A DNA stretch of 12,153 bases from Oscillospiraceae bacterium. GTDB taxonomy: Bacteria; Bacillota; Clostridia; Oscillospirales; Oscillospiraceae. The stretch's first letter is position 1; each line of letters starts with the position of its first letter. Shown piece after piece: positions 1 through 7,536 of this stretch. The translations under genes and the position numbers were made by a program. The stretch covers positions 1-12,153 of the forward strand of contig JAHHSF010000027.1 of NCBI GenBank assembly GCA_020025375.1. Direction: 5' to 3'. The notes under the pieces were generated by a model. The model made no database searches. It had not been told where the DNA came from and saw nothing but the letters and a program-made list of their open reading frames with translations.

Positions 1-276
1 GTTCTGGGCCGCGTCCAAGGAGGTAACTCCCTCCCGAAAGATGGTAAGCAGGCGGCTGGCAAAATTCAGGGCGGTCTTTTTCCCGGAGACGGCGTAACGG
101 TAAGTGCCAGAGCCGGTCTGCTCCTTGATTAAATGGAGCTGTTTGATGTCCCTGGAAATGGTGGCCTGGGTGGATGGGATGCCCGCCGCCTTCAGCTCAG
201 CCAGAAGCTGGTCCTGGGTATCCACCTCTTTTTCCGCGATGATGCGTAGGATGGCCTCCTGTCTGGTGCTCTTCAT
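1..276 (-). CDS. argR: Arginine repressor ArgR, N-terminal part (cut by window edge)
   Basis: Transcriptional regulator of arginine metabolism; in the family it binds ARG-box operators as a hexamer with arginine as co-repressor. The 92 visible codons begin with ATG at 276 and run open to base 1. They cover the winged helix-turn-helix domain (about residues 1-68), including TQATISRDIKQL at 37-48, the conserved recognition-helix signature of ArgR/AhrC. The C-terminal arginine-binding and oligomerisation domain (the family is about 150 residues long) begins near residue 75 and lies mostly outside the window. The start lies 7 bases after the nadK stop, with GGGGGTAAGGGG just upstream as ribosome site. 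Position after tlyA and nadK matches clostridial and Bacillus order, where recN usually follows. The family assignment is firm; the sequence does not show whether it acts as repressor, activator or both. Confidence 0.93.
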   Translation of the reverse strand, partial: MKSTRQEAILRIIAEKEVDTQDQLLAELKAAGIPSTQATISRDIKQLHLIKEQTGSGTYRYAVSGKKTALNFASRLLTIFREGVTSLDAAQN

Positions 277-283
277 ATGCCCC

Positions 284-1150
284 TTACCCCCTTCCCAGTT
301 TTTCGCGCATAATGGTATAAAAACTCTTGTTGGTCAGCCGGACCAGCCGTGTGATCTTCTGGGAGCGCCGGATGGTCACCTTGTCGCCCCCCAGCACCTT
401 GAATGCCTTGCCGCCATCCAACGAAAGATAGACGCTCTTGCGGCTGTGCCGTTCGGTGACCACGTCCACCATCCGGTCCCGGCCCAGGACAAAGCTCTTT
501 GCCTGGAGGGCGTGGGCACAGATAGGCGTGATAATAATATTTTCCGCTGTGGGCTCCACGATGGGGCCGCCAGCCGCCATGGAGTAGGCAGTGGAACCGG
601 TGGGGGTGGAAATGATGACCCCGTCACCGCCAAAATCAGAGATAAGCATACCATCCCCATAAACAGCCAGATCTACGATGCGGGCCACCGCCCCCTTGGT
701 CATGACAGCGTCGTTGAGAGCCAAATCCTCATAGACTTTCTTGCCATCCCGCCACACCGACACATCCAGCATCATGCGGGATTCCACGGTATACTTCCCC
801 GCCGTGACCCGGGAAAGCAACGAGAGCTCACCGTACTCCAGCTCGGCCATAAACCCTACGGAACCCATATTCACCCCAAGGATGGGGACCTCTCGTGCCA
901 CAGCATCCTTGGCCGCGTGCAGGATGGTGCCGTCTCCGCCGAAGCAGATGAGCATATCGGTGTTCTCCAACTCCTTCTTCAAGTCGCAAAAGGCGACCCC
1001 CTTGGGCAATTCCGGTGCATTGGAACCCTCGAAGGTAAAGGGAAGGCAAAGCTTGGTCTCCGCTCCGGCGGAGCGGAGGATGCGTTCGGCGGACCGGGCG
1101 GCTTTTAGATTTTTGTCCCGAAATGGGTTGGAACTGAGGACAATCTTCAT
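284..1150 (-). CDS. nadK: NAD kinase
   Basis: Cytosolic ATP- (or polyphosphate-) NAD kinase that makes NADP from NAD. The protein has 288 residues, normal for the bacterial family. GGDGT at 71-75 is the nucleotide-binding and catalytic signature. N146-D147 is the NE/D motif in its less common Asp form. STPTGSTAYSMAAGGP at 181-196 is the conserved glycine-rich segment, followed by the C-terminal beta-rich domain with YLSLDGG at 241-247. The ATG at 1150 overlaps the tlyA stop as ATGA, and GGAGGGGGAG lies 5 bases upstream, so translation is probably coupled to tlyA. The argR start follows 7 bases after the stop. The gene is intact and ordinary. Placement of nadK between tlyA and argR is, from memory, a common clostridial arrangement not found in Bacillus subtilis. 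Confidence 0.96.
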   Translation of the reverse strand: MKIVLSSNPFRDKNLKAARSAERILRSAGAETKLCLPFTFEGSNAPELPKGVAFCDLKKELENTDMLICFGGDGTILHAAKDAVAREVPILGVNMGSVGFMAELEYGELSLLSRVTAGKYTVESRMMLDVSVWRDGKKVYEDLALNDAVMTKGAVARIVDLAVYGDGMLISDFGGDGVIISTPTGSTAYSMAAGGPIVEPTAENIIITPICAHALQAKSFVLGRDRMVDVVTERHSRKSVYLSLDGGKAFKVLGGDKVTIRRSQKITRLVRLTNKSFYTIMREKLGRG

Positions 1151-1956
1151 AGGTTCTCCCCCTCCAGCTCCCCGTGGGACCGGGCCACCAGAGTTGCGAG
1201 GTCGCCAGTATATTCTCCCTCGCCCTCAACGGCCAGCCAACCCAGGTATTCTATGTTCCCTTCTGGTCCACGAATTGGTGAAAAGGTAATATCCTTTACA
1301 GTAAATCCGGCATTTTCCGCATGGATAAGGAAGTGCTCCAGCACCTCCACGTGGACAGCGGGGTCTCGGACCACTCCCTTTTTCCCCACCTTTTCCTTCC
1401 CGGCCTCAAACTGGGGCTTCACCAGACAGACTACCTGGCCGGTAGGCTTCAGGATGCCGTGGAGGGCTGGCAAGATGAGGTTCAGGGAAATGAAGGACAC
1501 GTCCACGCTGGCAAAGTCCAGCTTGTCAGGGACCTGTTCGTGGGTGAGGTAGCGGGCGTTGGTCCGTTCCAGGCAGACCACCCTTGGGTCGTTCCGCAGA
1601 CTCCAGGCCAGCTGGCCGTAGCCCACATCTACGGAGTAGACCTTCTGAGCCCCATTTTGGAGCATGCAGTCGGTAAACCCGCCGGTGGAGGCCCCAATAT
1701 CCCCACAGATAAAGTCGGTGAGGGTAATGGGCCAGGTCTTCATTGCCTTTTCCAGCTTCAGGCCACCCCGGCTCACATAAGCGAGGGTATTGCCCCGAAT
1801 CTCGATCTCGGCATTTTCCTCAACGCTGGTCCCGGCTTTGTCCACCTTCTGACCAGCCACGTAGACCTGACCGGCCATGATAAGGGCCTGGGCCCGGTGG
1901 CGGCTCTCCGCCATATTTCGCTCCGTCAGGAGTACATCCAATCTTTTTTTAGCCAT
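1147..1956 (-). CDS. tlyA: TlyA family rRNA (cytidine-2'-O)-methyltransferase
   Basis: SAM-dependent 2'-O-methyltransferase (YqxC in Bacillus). Characterised TlyA proteins methylate cytidines of 16S and/or 23S rRNA and affect capreomycin sensitivity. The older name 'hemolysin' is probably misleading for this family. The 269 residues hold an S4 RNA-binding domain at about 3-62 (KRLDVLLTERNMAESRHRA) and an FtsJ-like Rossmann domain with the SAM loop GDIGASTGGFTDC at 85-97. The K-D-K-E tetrad of 2'-O-methyltransferases can be placed at K67, D152, K180 and E236, so the enzyme looks active. The ATG at 1956 has GGAGG 9 bases upstream and overlaps the end of dxs by 8 bases. The gene ends in an ATGA overlap with nadK. 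Which rRNA positions it modifies cannot be told from the sequence. Confidence 0.95.
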   Translation of the reverse strand: MAKKRLDVLLTERNMAESRHRAQALIMAGQVYVAGQKVDKAGTSVEENAEIEIRGNTLAYVSRGGLKLEKAMKTWPITLTDFICGDIGASTGGFTDCMLQNGAQKVYSVDVGYGQLAWSLRNDPRVVCLERTNARYLTHEQVPDKLDFASVDVSFISLNLILPALHGILKPTGQVVCLVKPQFEAGKEKVGKKGVVRDPAVHVEVLEHFLIHAENAGFTVKDITFSPIRGPEGNIEYLGWLAVEGEGEYTGDLATLVARSHGELEGENL

Positions 1957-3793
1957 GGTTCAGCACCTCCAGCCCCTTCCGGGCGATCTGTTCGGCATCC
2001 AGACCGCAGAGTCGGCGGAGCTGGTCCACGGAACCCTGAGGAACAAAGCCGTTGCCGGTATTGAGAGCAGCATACCCTTTTACCGGAAGCTCCGTTTGGG
2101 TAAGGTGGGCGGCCAGCCGTTCTCCCACGGAATTGGGAGCGGCAACCTCCTCCACCACCACCAAGTGCCCAGTCTCCCGGGCGGCGGCATCCAGAAGTTC
2201 CGTCTCTATCGGCGTAATGCGATTTAGCTTTACAATTCTTGCAGAAACGTGCTTTTGCGCCAAAAGCTCCGCCGCCTCCTGCACGATGGCGGTCATGGTC
2301 CCATATGTGACCAGGGTGAGGTCGGTCCCAGGGCGCAAGAGGACGGCGGGACGGTCCCCATGGTCTTCCGTATAGGCCAATTCCCCACCCCGAGGATAGC
2401 GGATAGCGACAGGTCCCTTTTTTTGCGCCAAGGCGGCGGTGAGCATGGTCGCCAGCTCCTTGTAGCTGGCCGGAGCCCAGATCGACATTCCGGGAATGGT
2501 GGAGAGAAAGCCAACATCGTAGAGACCGTGATGGGTCTCCCCGTCCTCCCCCACCAGCCCGGCCCGGTCCACCCCGAAAACAACGGGGAGACCCTGGATG
2601 GCCACATCGTGGAGGAGCATATCGTACCCTCGCTGGAGGAAGGTGGAGTAAACGGCAAAGACGGGGCGGGCCCCCTGTTTCGCCATGCCCGCCGCCATGG
2701 ACACCGCATGGCCCTCGGCAATTCCCACGTCGAAACAACGGTCCGGATACCGATGGGAAAATGTTTCCAACCCGGTGCCGGGAAGCATGGCGGCCGAGAT
2801 GGCGCAGATCCTGGGGTCGTTTTCCGCCAGCCGGCAAAGCGTCTCCCCAAAGACCGAAGAAAAATTCTCTCCGCCGGACTTTAAAGGTTTGCCGGTCTCC
2901 AGGTCGAATTTTCCAACCCCATGAAAGGCATCCGGGGTCCGCTCAGCTGGCTCATACCCCTTCCCCTTCACTGTTTTCACATGGAGAAGGACGGGGCCGG
3001 ACCGATTCTCTTTGATATAACGAAGCAGACGGGTTAGGTAGGCCACATCGTGGCCGTCCACCGGTCCCATATAGGTAAAGCCCATGTTTTCAAACATACT
3101 GCTGGGGAGTAGCGTCTCCTTCACCGCTTTTTTGATGCGATGAGTCACCCGGTAGATGTGCCCGCCGCCGGGAAGGATGGCCATCACCTTACGGTATCCC
3201 TGCTTAAAGCGGAGATACTGGGGCTTCAAGCGTTGACGGGCCAAATGCTCCGCCACGCCGCCCACGTTCTGGGTGATGGACATGCCGTTGTCGTTGAGAA
3301 TGACCAGCATAGGCTCCCCGCTCTGTCCGGCGTTGGAACAGCCCTCATAGGCCAGTCCGCCAGTGAGCGCGCCATCCCCCAGCAGGGCGATGACAGCATA
3401 ATCCTCCCGTAAAAGGGTCCGCGCCCGTGCCATGCCCAGGGCCACCGACACCGAGTTGGAGGCGTGGCCGGCCACGAAGGCGTCCTGAACGCTCTCCCCC
3501 GGCTTGGGGAAGCCGGACAGGCCGCCGAAGGAACGCAAAGTCTCCATGGCATCTCCCCGGCCGGACAAAATTTTATGGGTATAGCACTGGTGGCCCACGT
3601 CGAAAACCAGCCGGTCCCGGGTAAAGTCAAAGACACGGTGGAGGGCCACGGTGAGCTCCACCATTCCCAGGTTGGAGGCCAGATGGCCACCAGTCTTGGA
3701 AACGTCGCTGAGGAGCTTGGACCGCAAGCTCTGGCAGAGCTGTGCAGCCTCTAAATCGTCTATCTTATTCAGTTGTGGCAGAAGCAGTTTCAC
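1949..3793 (-). CDS. dxs: 1-deoxy-D-xylulose-5-phosphate synthase
   Basis: Thiamine-diphosphate enzyme that condenses pyruvate with glyceraldehyde 3-phosphate to give DXP, the entry step of the MEP isoprenoid pathway and a precursor for thiamine and pyridoxal. The 614 residues cover all family domains. VSKTGGHLASNLG is at 31-43 and DVGHQCYTHKILSGR at 65-79. The ThDP/Mg motif runs from GDGALTGG at 139-146 to LNDN at 166-169. The catalytic Glu is E360 in GIAEGHAVSMAAGMA, and DRAGLVGEDGETHHG lies at 409-423. The start is GTG at 3793, with AAGGA 7 bases upstream, 12 bases after the PAP2 stop. The segment at 10-25 is a few residues shorter than usual, with no obvious effect. It overlaps tlyA by 8 bases. 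Its partner ispA is two genes upstream in the same operon. Confidence 0.97.
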   Translation of the reverse strand: MKLLLPQLNKIDDLEAAQLCQSLRSKLLSDVSKTGGHLASNLGMVELTVALHRVFDFTRDRLVFDVGHQCYTHKILSGRGDAMETLRSFGGLSGFPKPGESVQDAFVAGHASNSVSVALGMARARTLLREDYAVIALLGDGALTGGLAYEGCSNAGQSGEPMLVILNDNGMSITQNVGGVAEHLARQRLKPQYLRFKQGYRKVMAILPGGGHIYRVTHRIKKAVKETLLPSSMFENMGFTYMGPVDGHDVAYLTRLLRYIKENRSGPVLLHVKTVKGKGYEPAERTPDAFHGVGKFDLETGKPLKSGGENFSSVFGETLCRLAENDPRICAISAAMLPGTGLETFSHRYPDRCFDVGIAEGHAVSMAAGMAKQGARPVFAVYSTFLQRGYDMLLHDVAIQGLPVVFGVDRAGLVGEDGETHHGLYDVGFLSTIPGMSIWAPASYKELATMLTAALAQKKGPVAIRYPRGGELAYTEDHGDRPAVLLRPGTDLTLVTYGTMTAIVQEAAELLAQKHVSARIVKLNRITPIETELLDAAARETGHLVVVEEVAAPNSVGERLAAHLTQTELPVKGYAALNTGNGFVPQGSVDQLRRLCGLDAEQIARKGLEVLNHG

Positions 3794-3805
3794 AACGTTT
3801 CCTTC

Positions 3806-4264
3806 TTATCCCAGAAAATAAGCCCCCAGCAGACCTACGGCGATCCCCAGCAGGGCACCGAAAAAGACCTGAAGCGGGGTATGCCCCAGCAGCTCCTTCA
3901 GTTGTTTGCCAAAGAGCTCAGGCCGCATCTCAGTCCAGTGCTCCATCATGTAGTTTAAAATCTTGGCCTGCTCTCCCGCTGCGTGGCGGACGTTGGCGGC
4001 ATCGTACATCACCACCACCGCGAAAACCGCCGCCAGGGCGAACATGGGGGACTGCCAGCCGCAAAGCCAGCCTATGGATGCGGCACAGGCACAGACAAAG
4101 GCGGAGTGGGAGCTAGGCATCCCGCCTCCGCTGAGGATAAAGTGCCAGTCCAACTTTTTCTGGTGGATGAGTACCACCACGACCTTGAGAATCTGAGCGA
4201 TGGCCCAAGCTAGAATGGCCAAATTCAAAATCAGGTTTCCGGTCAGATAATTGCTCTCGTTCAC
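3806..4264 (-). CDS. Divergent PAP2 family membrane protein (YuiD/DUF212)
   Basis: Small integral membrane protein of the divergent phosphatidic-acid-phosphatase type 2 family. Similar proteins (Bacillus YuiD) are uncharacterised or only predicted phosphatases. The 152 residues show GGGMPSSHSAFVCA, the PSGH-like motif with SSH in place of SGH; YDAANVRHAAGEQA, the divergent equivalent of the third PAP2 motif; and KELLGHTPLQVFFGALLG near the C terminus. Three to four hydrophobic segments are visible. I start at GTG 4264 because AAAGGCGG lies about 8 bases upstream, the length then matches YuiD, and it avoids a 53-base overlap with ispA. An ATG at 4333 would add 23 residues lacking family similarity. 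The gene sits 16 bases after ispA and 12 bases before dxs, so an isoprenoid diphosphate substrate is an attractive inference, not shown. Family firm, function open. Confidence 0.9.
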   Translation of the reverse strand: MNESNYLTGNLILNLAILAWAIAQILKVVVVLIHQKKLDWHFILSGGGMPSSHSAFVCACAASIGWLCGWQSPMFALAAVFAVVVMYDAANVRHAAGEQAKILNYMMEHWTEMRPELFGKQLKELLGHTPLQVFFGALLGIAVGLLGAYFLG

Positions 4265-4280
4265 GGCTATTCCGCCTTTC

Positions 4281-5159
4281 TCAGCACTGCCGTCCAGCCA
4301 GTTTTTCAGCCAGCCACCGATGGAAGCCAGCATTCTGAAAGTCAGCCAAAGCGGCGACCGCTTCGTCAGTCAGCTTCTGGACCAGCTCACGGCAGGCATC
4401 CAGCCCCCGGATGGTCACATAGGTGTTCTTCTCGCTCCGGGCATCGGAACCCACCGATTTGCCAATGGTGGCTTCGTCTCCCATCACATCCAGAATGTCG
4501 TCCTGGACCTGGAAGGCCAGACCAATCTTCTCCGCATAGCGGACTACCGCCTGGCGGGCATCCTCTCCCCCTCCGGCCAGGATACAGCCCATCTCCGTGG
4601 CAGCGGTGATGAGGGCCCCGGTCTTCAGGGCATAGAGCTCGGTCACCTCGCCGACGGTGAGGGTACGCCCCTCCCCCGCCATGTCCAAGACCTGACCACC
4701 TACCATGCCCCGGCTCCCAGCGGCCTTGCCCAGGCAGGCGGCCGCCCGCAGGACTCGGTCCTTGGGAAGGCTACCGTACTCCTCAAGCATGACCTCAAAG
4801 GCCCCGGTGAGAAGTGCATCTCCCGCCAGAACAGCGGTAGCCTCCCCGTAGACCTTGTGGTTGGTGGGCTTGCCGCGGCGAAGGTCGTCATCGTCCATGC
4901 ATGGCAAGTCGTCGTGGATGAGGGAGTAGGTGTGGATCATCTCCACCGCGCAGGCGAACGGCAGAGCCACTTCCACATCCCCGCCACACATCCGGCAGGT
5001 CTCCAGCAAAAGGAGGGGACGAACCCGCTTCCCCCCGGCCATCAGGCTGTAGCGCATGGCGTCGTTCAGATTGCCGTAAGGCTTCCGGTTCATCATATAG
5101 GTCCGTAGCCAGGCCTCGATCTTATCCAGATCCTCCTTTTGCCGCAGCTCCCAGTCCAT
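4281..5159 (-). CDS. ispA: Polyprenyl (farnesyl/geranylgeranyl) diphosphate synthase
   Basis: Trans-isoprenyl diphosphate synthase, cytosolic. It adds IPP units to allylic diphosphates, most likely giving farnesyl diphosphate, the precursor of undecaprenyl phosphate and quinones. The 292 residues show the first Asp-rich motif DDLPCMDDDDLRRG at 83-96, GKRVRP at about 43-48 for IPP binding, and the second Asp-rich motif QDDILD at 219-224 followed by GKSVGSDARSEKNTYV. The bacterial DDxxxxD spacing of the first motif fits FPP-type enzymes, but exact chain length is not certain from motifs. Start is ATG 5159, with GAGGAGGGG 7 bases upstream; it shares one base with the xseB stop (TGATG). The open frame extends 33 codons further up, but those read through xseB in another frame and look random. 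Upstream of a PAP2 protein and dxs. Confidence 0.95.
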   Translation of the reverse strand: MDWELRQKEDLDKIEAWLRTYMMNRKPYGNLNDAMRYSLMAGGKRVRPLLLLETCRMCGGDVEVALPFACAVEMIHTYSLIHDDLPCMDDDDLRRGKPTNHKVYGEATAVLAGDALLTGAFEVMLEEYGSLPKDRVLRAAACLGKAAGSRGMVGGQVLDMAGEGRTLTVGEVTELYALKTGALITAATEMGCILAGGGEDARQAVVRYAEKIGLAFQVQDDILDVMGDEATIGKSVGSDARSEKNTYVTIRGLDACRELVQKLTDEAVAALADFQNAGFHRWLAEKLAGRQC

Positions 5160-5392
5160 CACAGCCCCTCCTCGAAGGGGACCTCTGTAAGTTCCCCTTC
5201 TGCGGTCACGGTGAGCTTGGTCACCCGTTGCTCCGCCTTTTCCAGTTGGGTGTTGCACTGATTAACCAACTTGGCCCCCTCTTCAAACAGGGCCAGGGAC
5301 TCCTCCAGAGGGGCCTCCCCGCTGTCCAGAGCGGCCACGATTTCCTCCAAGCGGGCCATTGCCTGCTCAAAGCTTCGCTTTTTTTCAGCCAT
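5159..5392 (-). CDS. xseB: Exonuclease VII small subunit
   Basis: Small subunit of exonuclease VII, the single-strand-specific exonuclease acting from both ends. Several XseB chains bind each XseA and are needed for activity. The 77 residues match the family length of 60-85. SFEQAMARLEEIVAALDSGEAPLEESLALFEEGAKL (shown in parts: SFEQAMARLEEIV at 7-19, PLEESLALFEEG at 28-39) is the conserved two-helix coiled-coil core. The acidic C-terminal tail after residue 55 is variable in the family. ATG 5392 has AAGGAG 9 bases upstream and overlaps the xseA end by 8 bases, which should couple synthesis of the two subunits. Its stop shares a base with the ispA start. Confidence 0.95.
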   Translation of the reverse strand: MAEKKRSFEQAMARLEEIVAALDSGEAPLEESLALFEEGAKLVNQCNTQLEKAEQRVTKLTVTAEGELTEVPFEEGL

Positions 5393-6596
5393 GTTTCTCG
5401 ACTCCTTCTACTCGGCACCCCAAGGTGCCGTCGGTGAGGCGCAGCGTGATGGCTGTGCCGTGTTTTACCTGTCGGATAGAATGAAGGACTTGTCCTTCCT
5501 GGTTTCGGGCGATACCGTACCCCCGGCCCAAGACCTTCATGGGGCTGAGGGCGTCCAGTCCGGCGGCCAGTCGGCCCAGATCTCCATGGGTACGGGCCAG
5601 CTTATTTTTCAAGGCGTTTATCAGATGCCGCTGGTGGTAATCCAAGAGCAACCGTTTATCCTGGATGGGGGCCATAGGGTCCCGCAGGACCCTGTTGTTG
5701 GAAAGGTTATAAAGTCGTTTTCCTTCCCTGTCAATTCGGCGGTCAACGGCTCTTTTCAGAGCCATCTGGATGGTCTGAAGGTTTTCAGTAATCTCCCGAA
5801 TATCCGGGGTCGCCAGTTCTGCGCCGTTGGAGGGAGTGGCCGCCCTCAGGTCGGCGACAAAGTCCGCGATCGTAAAGTCCGGCTCATGACCCACGGCGGA
5901 AATGACGGGCACCGGGCAAGCCCGGATGGCCCGGGCCACCTTCTCGTCATTGAAGCACCAAAGGTCCTCCATAGAGCCACCGCCCCGCCCGGCAATAACC
6001 AGGTCCACGCCACCGCAAACACCGACAAGGGAAAGTGCTTGACAGATTTCCCCAGGCGCTTCTGCTCCCTGGACACTGGTTGGAATGACCACCACCTGGC
6101 AAAGCGGCCAGCGTGCCTTTAAAACTCGCAGCAAATCCCGGACCGCCGCTCCTGCGGGAGAGGTGATTAGGGCGATCTTCTTCGGGTAGGCGGGAATGGG
6201 CCGCTTCTTAGCCGGGTCGAAGAGACCCTCGGCGGCCAGCTTATTTTTGAGCTGCTCGAAGGCCACATGCAGATCCCCAACCCCGTCCGGGGTCAGGTCC
6301 GAGCAGTACAGCTGATACTGCCCATCCCGGGGGAATACGGTGACCCGGCCAAACGCGATGACCTTCATACCGTTCTCCGGGCGAAAACGCAAACGGGCGG
6401 CCTCCCGCTTAAACATGACGCAGCGGATGGTGCCCTCAGCGTCCTTCAAAGAAAAATAGTGATGGCCGGAGGGGTAGCATTTGTAATTGGAGATCTCTCC
6501 CCGGACAAAAATCCCATTGAGAAACTCATCCCGATCCAGGAGAGATTTCATGTATTGATTGAGACCGGAGACGGTAAAGGTAGGAAATTCAGCCAT
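5385..6596 (-). CDS. xseA: Exonuclease VII large subunit
   Basis: Catalytic subunit of exonuclease VII, which degrades single-stranded DNA to short oligonucleotides in repair and in removing toxic ssDNA. Of 403 residues, 1-100 form the N-terminal OB fold (FTVSGLNQYMKSLL at 7-20, GEISNYKCYPSGHHYFSLKD at 33-52). The nuclease domain shows ITSPAGAAVRDLLRV at 144-158, GRGGGSMEDLWCFND at 203-217 and SAVGHEPDFTIADFVADLRA at 233-252, all conserved and catalytic in the family. After about 265 comes the helical coiled-coil region that recruits XseB, then a short C-terminal segment (KVLGRGYGIARNQEG). The ATG at 6596 follows directly on the TAA of the upstream gene with no gap, and AAAGGGGGAT gives the ribosome site. 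Complete and ordinary. Confidence 0.97.
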   Translation of the reverse strand: MAEFPTFTVSGLNQYMKSLLDRDEFLNGIFVRGEISNYKCYPSGHHYFSLKDAEGTIRCVMFKREAARLRFRPENGMKVIAFGRVTVFPRDGQYQLYCSDLTPDGVGDLHVAFEQLKNKLAAEGLFDPAKKRPIPAYPKKIALITSPAGAAVRDLLRVLKARWPLCQVVVIPTSVQGAEAPGEICQALSLVGVCGGVDLVIAGRGGGSMEDLWCFNDEKVARAIRACPVPVISAVGHEPDFTIADFVADLRAATPSNGAELATPDIREITENLQTIQMALKRAVDRRIDREGKRLYNLSNNRVLRDPMAPIQDKRLLLDYHQRHLINALKNKLARTHGDLGRLAAGLDALSPMKVLGRGYGIARNQEGQVLHSIRQVKHGTAITLRLTDGTLGCRVEGVEKHG

Positions 6597-7535
6597 TTAG
6601 ATCCCCCTTTCCAGCATACGATGGGCGAGGATTGCCACCCCCATGGCATTGTCGGTAGAATATTGGGGCGGAGCAAACAGAGCGTGGCAAATATGCTCCA
6701 TTACGGCCCGCAACTGGGAGTTGGATGCCACTCCGCCGGAGCAGAGCACCGGCAGGCCTGGGTACTGCCGCTGGGCCTCCTGAGTCGCCCGAAGAATCAC
6801 GCTGATAACGGTGTCCAGCGTGAACCGGGCTATGTTAGCGGGCTTCTCCCCTTCGCTCAGCAGCTGCTTTACTTTGTTCTCCATCCCGGAGAGGGAGAAT
6901 GTAAGGTTATTTAACTTTACACGATGTTCCAAGCAGATGTCCGCCTTTTTATAGAGGGCGTCCACCGCCTTCCCTGCGGGGAACGGAAGCCCCAGCAGGA
7001 CCCCGGTGCGGTCAATAAGTTGACCGGCAGAAATGTCGCTGGTCCCCCCCAGCTTTTCCGCCTTCACGTTGACCTCGTCGGGGGTCACCAGCAGAAGCTC
7101 GGTGGTCCCCCCGGACAGATGCCAGGCAAGATGGGGCTTGTCCATCAGTTCCGGGTGCCCTGACGACCAAGCGGCGGCGGCTACGTGCCCCTGCTGGTGG
7201 GAGCACTCAAAAAAAGGGACGCCCAAGGTGTCGGCCAACGTCCGACCCTGGGCAGTACCGGCGAGAAAGCACGGCATATAGGAGCCCTCCACGGCCCGTG
7301 GCCGGGTGCTGGCCCCCACGGCGGAAACAGGATGATCCAGCCGCCCCTCCTCCCGCAAAACGTGAAAAAGCTCTGGCAGGCGCTTTATATGCTGGAACAG
7401 GGCATCGCTTTGCCGCAGGCCCAAGGCCCCCTCGGGCACCTCCAGCAATTTTCCCACGTTTCGCCCGTCGGTCCCATCGAAAAGGGCCACCGAGGTAGTG
7501 TAGTTGCTGGTGTCCAGCCCCAGGCAAAGGGACAT
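6597..7535 (-). CDS. Kae1/TsaD-like domain protein (TsaD paralogue, function unknown)
   Basis: ASKHA-fold protein related to TsaD/Kae1, often labelled 'O-sialoglycoprotein endopeptidase' or peptidase M22; that activity is doubtful. The 312 residues are shorter than TsaD (about 340). The two metal-binding histidines are kept as H113 and H117 in SHQQGH, the Asp as D295 in STDNAMG, and CSGGVASNSQLR at 265-276 matches the TsaD C-terminal glycine-rich motif. Several TsaD signatures are altered. ETSCDET is replaced by DTSNYTTS at 8-15, the GPGLVGAL region by STRPRAVEGSYMPCF at 76-90, SGGHTQL by SGGTTEL at 141-147, and DDAAGEAFDK by SDISAGQLIDR at 166-176. It therefore looks like a distinct clostridial subfamily, and a standard tsaD should exist elsewhere. 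ATG 7535 lies 1 base after the nusB stop with GGAGGGGGAG upstream. It occupies the slot of folD in Bacillus. Role in tRNA t6A synthesis is possible but unproven. Confidence 0.88.
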   Translation of the reverse strand: MSLCLGLDTSNYTTSVALFDGTDGRNVGKLLEVPEGALGLRQSDALFQHIKRLPELFHVLREEGRLDHPVSAVGASTRPRAVEGSYMPCFLAGTAQGRTLADTLGVPFFECSHQQGHVAAAAWSSGHPELMDKPHLAWHLSGGTTELLLVTPDEVNVKAEKLGGTSDISAGQLIDRTGVLLGLPFPAGKAVDALYKKADICLEHRVKLNNLTFSLSGMENKVKQLLSEGEKPANIARFTLDTVISVILRATQEAQRQYPGLPVLCSGGVASNSQLRAVMEHICHALFAPPQYSTDNAMGVAILAHRMLERGI

Positions 7536-7536
7536 C

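Noticed and set aside
104..1108. Long plus-strand open frame opposite nadK (334 codons), and similar ones at 1321-2064, 2249-2884, 4251-5108 and 5271-6122
   Set aside because: All are antisense to well recognised genes, lack family-like motifs and ribosome sites, and are expected from GC-rich codon use.
4265..4333. ATG start 23 codons earlier for the PAP2 protein
   Set aside because: No ribosome site, reads through the end of ispA, and makes the protein longer than its family.
5160..5258. 33-codon N-terminal extension of ispA
   Set aside because: It overlaps xseB in another frame and is not similar to prenyl synthases. ATG 5159 has a strong AGGAGG-like site.
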